Positions 5,441-6,400 of a stretch of 6,400 bases of DNA are shown piece after piece (within the stretch, counting starts at the first letter, position 1; each line of letters begins with the position of its first letter). Origin of the DNA: Flavobacteriaceae bacterium (GTDB taxonomy: Bacteria > Bacteroidota > Bacteroidia > Flavobacteriales > Flavobacteriaceae). The notes under the pieces were generated by a model, which saw only the letters and a program-made list of their open reading frames with translations, was not told where the DNA came from and did not search any database. The translations under genes and the position numbers were made by a program. The stretch lies in the NCBI GenBank assembly GCA_947472705.1, contig CANJDA010000122.1, positions 1 to 6,400 of the forward strand, written 5' to 3'.

Positions 5441-6046
5441 ATGAGTCTTTTCAGAAAATTTTTTGGCTCTGGTAACGATGCCTCTGACGAAGAAAGTCAA
5501 AGCGAATTTAACAATACACCTTCTAGTTTTTCACTACTCCCTGTAGATGAAAAGTTTACTTATAATTTCAAAAAAAATGGCGGTAAGTTTTTATATTGTG
5601 AAAACTTAAGTGAAGTTAAAGACCAATTTTTAAACATCTTGGAAGAAAATGATTGGTTTGAATGTGAAGCTCTTTGTTATGAGCCTAAATTATTCAGTTT
5701 GCTTGATGAGAATAAGCTAAGCTATGACAAACCTGAAAACCCTAAATTTTTATTTGCTAGTTGTGAAAATTTGATTGCCGATGAAGGTTCAGTACTTTTT
5801 TCATCTAATCAAATTAAACAAAATAAGCCAAACGATTTACCCATTAATATCATTATTTTGGCCACTACCAGTCAAATTTTGGAAACCAAAAGTGACGGTC
5901 TTCGTGTGATAAAGAAAAAATACGATAAAGATTATCCAACCAATATTACTACCATAAAATATTTCGAAAAAGCTAAAGATGAAGATTTTTTGCAATACGG
6001 AAGTACTGCCAAAAATTTATACCTTATGCTGTTAGAAGATTTATAG
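5441..6046 (+). CDS. LUD-domain protein (LutC/YkgG-like), stand-alone
   Basis: This 201-residue, acidic, cytoplasmic protein opens with a short basic-aromatic segment (LFRKFFG, 3-9) and a disordered acidic Ser/Asn-rich linker (10-30), then a single LUD-like domain (about 38-200). Supporting blocks are CENLIADEGSVLFSSNQ (108-124), corresponding to the AExGTI/V strand of LutC proteins, LPINIIILATTSQI (133-146), and the terminal YGSTAKNLYLMLLEDL (186-201). LutC relatives belong to the LutABC lactate-oxidation system, but no LutA or iron-sulfur LutB gene is beside it and no ferredoxin-type cysteine cluster is present. A lactate role therefore cannot be assumed. It sits between ftsH and cdsA, one base upstream of cdsA, suggesting co-translation and possibly an envelope-related job. 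I am sure of the fold class, not of the function. Confidence 0.8.
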   Translation: MSLFRKFFGSGNDASDEESQSEFNNTPSSFSLLPVDEKFTYNFKKNGGKFLYCENLSEVKDQFLNILEENDWFECEALCYEPKLFSLLDENKLSYDKPENPKFLFASCENLIADEGSVLFSSNQIKQNKPNDLPINIIILATTSQILETKSDGLRVIKKKYDKDYPTNITTIKYFEKAKDEDFLQYGSTAKNLYLMLLEDL

Positions 6047-6047
6047 C

Positions 6048-6400
6048 ATGAGTACTACCTTAACTAGAGCCCTATCGGGAGCCGTATACATACTCCTTTT
6101 AATTGGCGCTACTTTATATTCTCCTTATAGCTTTTTATTAATATTTGGATTACTCCTACTTTTTTCAGTAATCGAATTTTGCAAGCTCATTCATTTAAAA
6201 CCCATACTACCAATAACTTTTGCTATAATAGGTTACATACTTTTTAACCTAAATAATTCTGTTAAAACCAATGAAATTTTATTGTTAATTGCTGCCTTGT
6301 TGGCTTCAATTAGATGCATAGTATTTCTTTTTGAAAAACAAAACAAACAGTTAGATCGCAATTCAAAATATGTTTTCTTGATTGGATATCTTATAATACC
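6048..6400 (+). CDS. cdsA: phosphatidate cytidylyltransferase (CDP-diacylglycerol synthase), N-terminal part
   Basis: The enzyme condenses CTP and phosphatidic acid to CDP-diacylglycerol, the precursor of bacterial phospholipids, at the inner membrane. Only the first 117 residues are present; the gene runs off the right edge. The start TRALSGAVYILLLIG (6-20) matches the CdsA N-terminus (Arg, then Ser/Thr-Gly, then the first membrane helix). Hydrophobic segments follow at about 29-42, 52-68 and 76-95, with another beginning at 107. The conserved Glu in the IEFCKL block is E43. The C-terminal catalytic signature lies outside the window, so the assignment rests on the N-terminus and topology. 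The start is one base after the stop of the LUD gene, implying translational coupling and a shared promoter at 5393-5400. Confidence 0.85.
   Translation, partial: MSTTLTRALSGAVYILLLIGATLYSPYSFLLIFGLLLLFSVIEFCKLIHLKPILPITFAIIGYILFNLNNSVKTNEILLLIAALLASIRCIVFLFEKQNKQLDRNSKYVFLIGYLII

Overview
The window looks like a chromosomal segment from a Flavobacteriaceae member, most likely Flavobacterium or a close relative. The sequence is AT-rich. Genes lack Shine-Dalgarno sequences and have A-rich leaders instead. Several promoters carry a Bacteroidetes-type -7 box (TAnnTTTG). Secreted proteins have signal peptides ending before Gln or in a Bacteroidetes-style lipobox. The FtsH, RsfS, BirA and LUD proteins also read as Bacteroidetes versions. 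The species is inferred from these features; no database was searched.

Left part (1-1371): the edge holds at most the last codons of an upstream gene, closed by a rho-independent terminator at 119-146. Next comes an AT-rich stretch with no gene (147-466). It contains an imperfect AT hairpin and, just before the next gene, a strikingly GC-rich stem-loop (386-434). Two small orphan genes follow: a 75-residue cytoplasmic protein (467-694) and a 140-residue secreted protein (913-1335). Neither could be assigned a function.

Middle part (1334-2923): a shared bidirectional terminator separates the secreted protein from two minus-strand genes. These are a lipoprotein resembling DUF4382 proteins, with a His/Asp/Cys-rich C-terminal tail, and a biotin-protein ligase without a DNA-binding domain.

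Right part (2924-6400): a divergent intergenic region launches the plus-strand housekeeping block rsfS-ftsH. These encode the ribosome silencing factor and the membrane AAA+ zinc protease. A strong terminator follows, and its end is shared with the -7 box of the next unit: a stand-alone LUD-domain protein and cdsA (CDP-diacylglycerol synthase, cut by the window edge), one base apart. The block links ribosome hibernation, membrane protein quality control and phospholipid synthesis.

Most of the window is ordinary core genome. I see no sign of a defence system, CRISPR array, mobile element, tRNA or rRNA. The least explained items are the GC-rich stem-loop with its adjoining 75-residue ORF, the metal-binding-like tail of the lipoprotein, and the orphan LUD protein beside cdsA.
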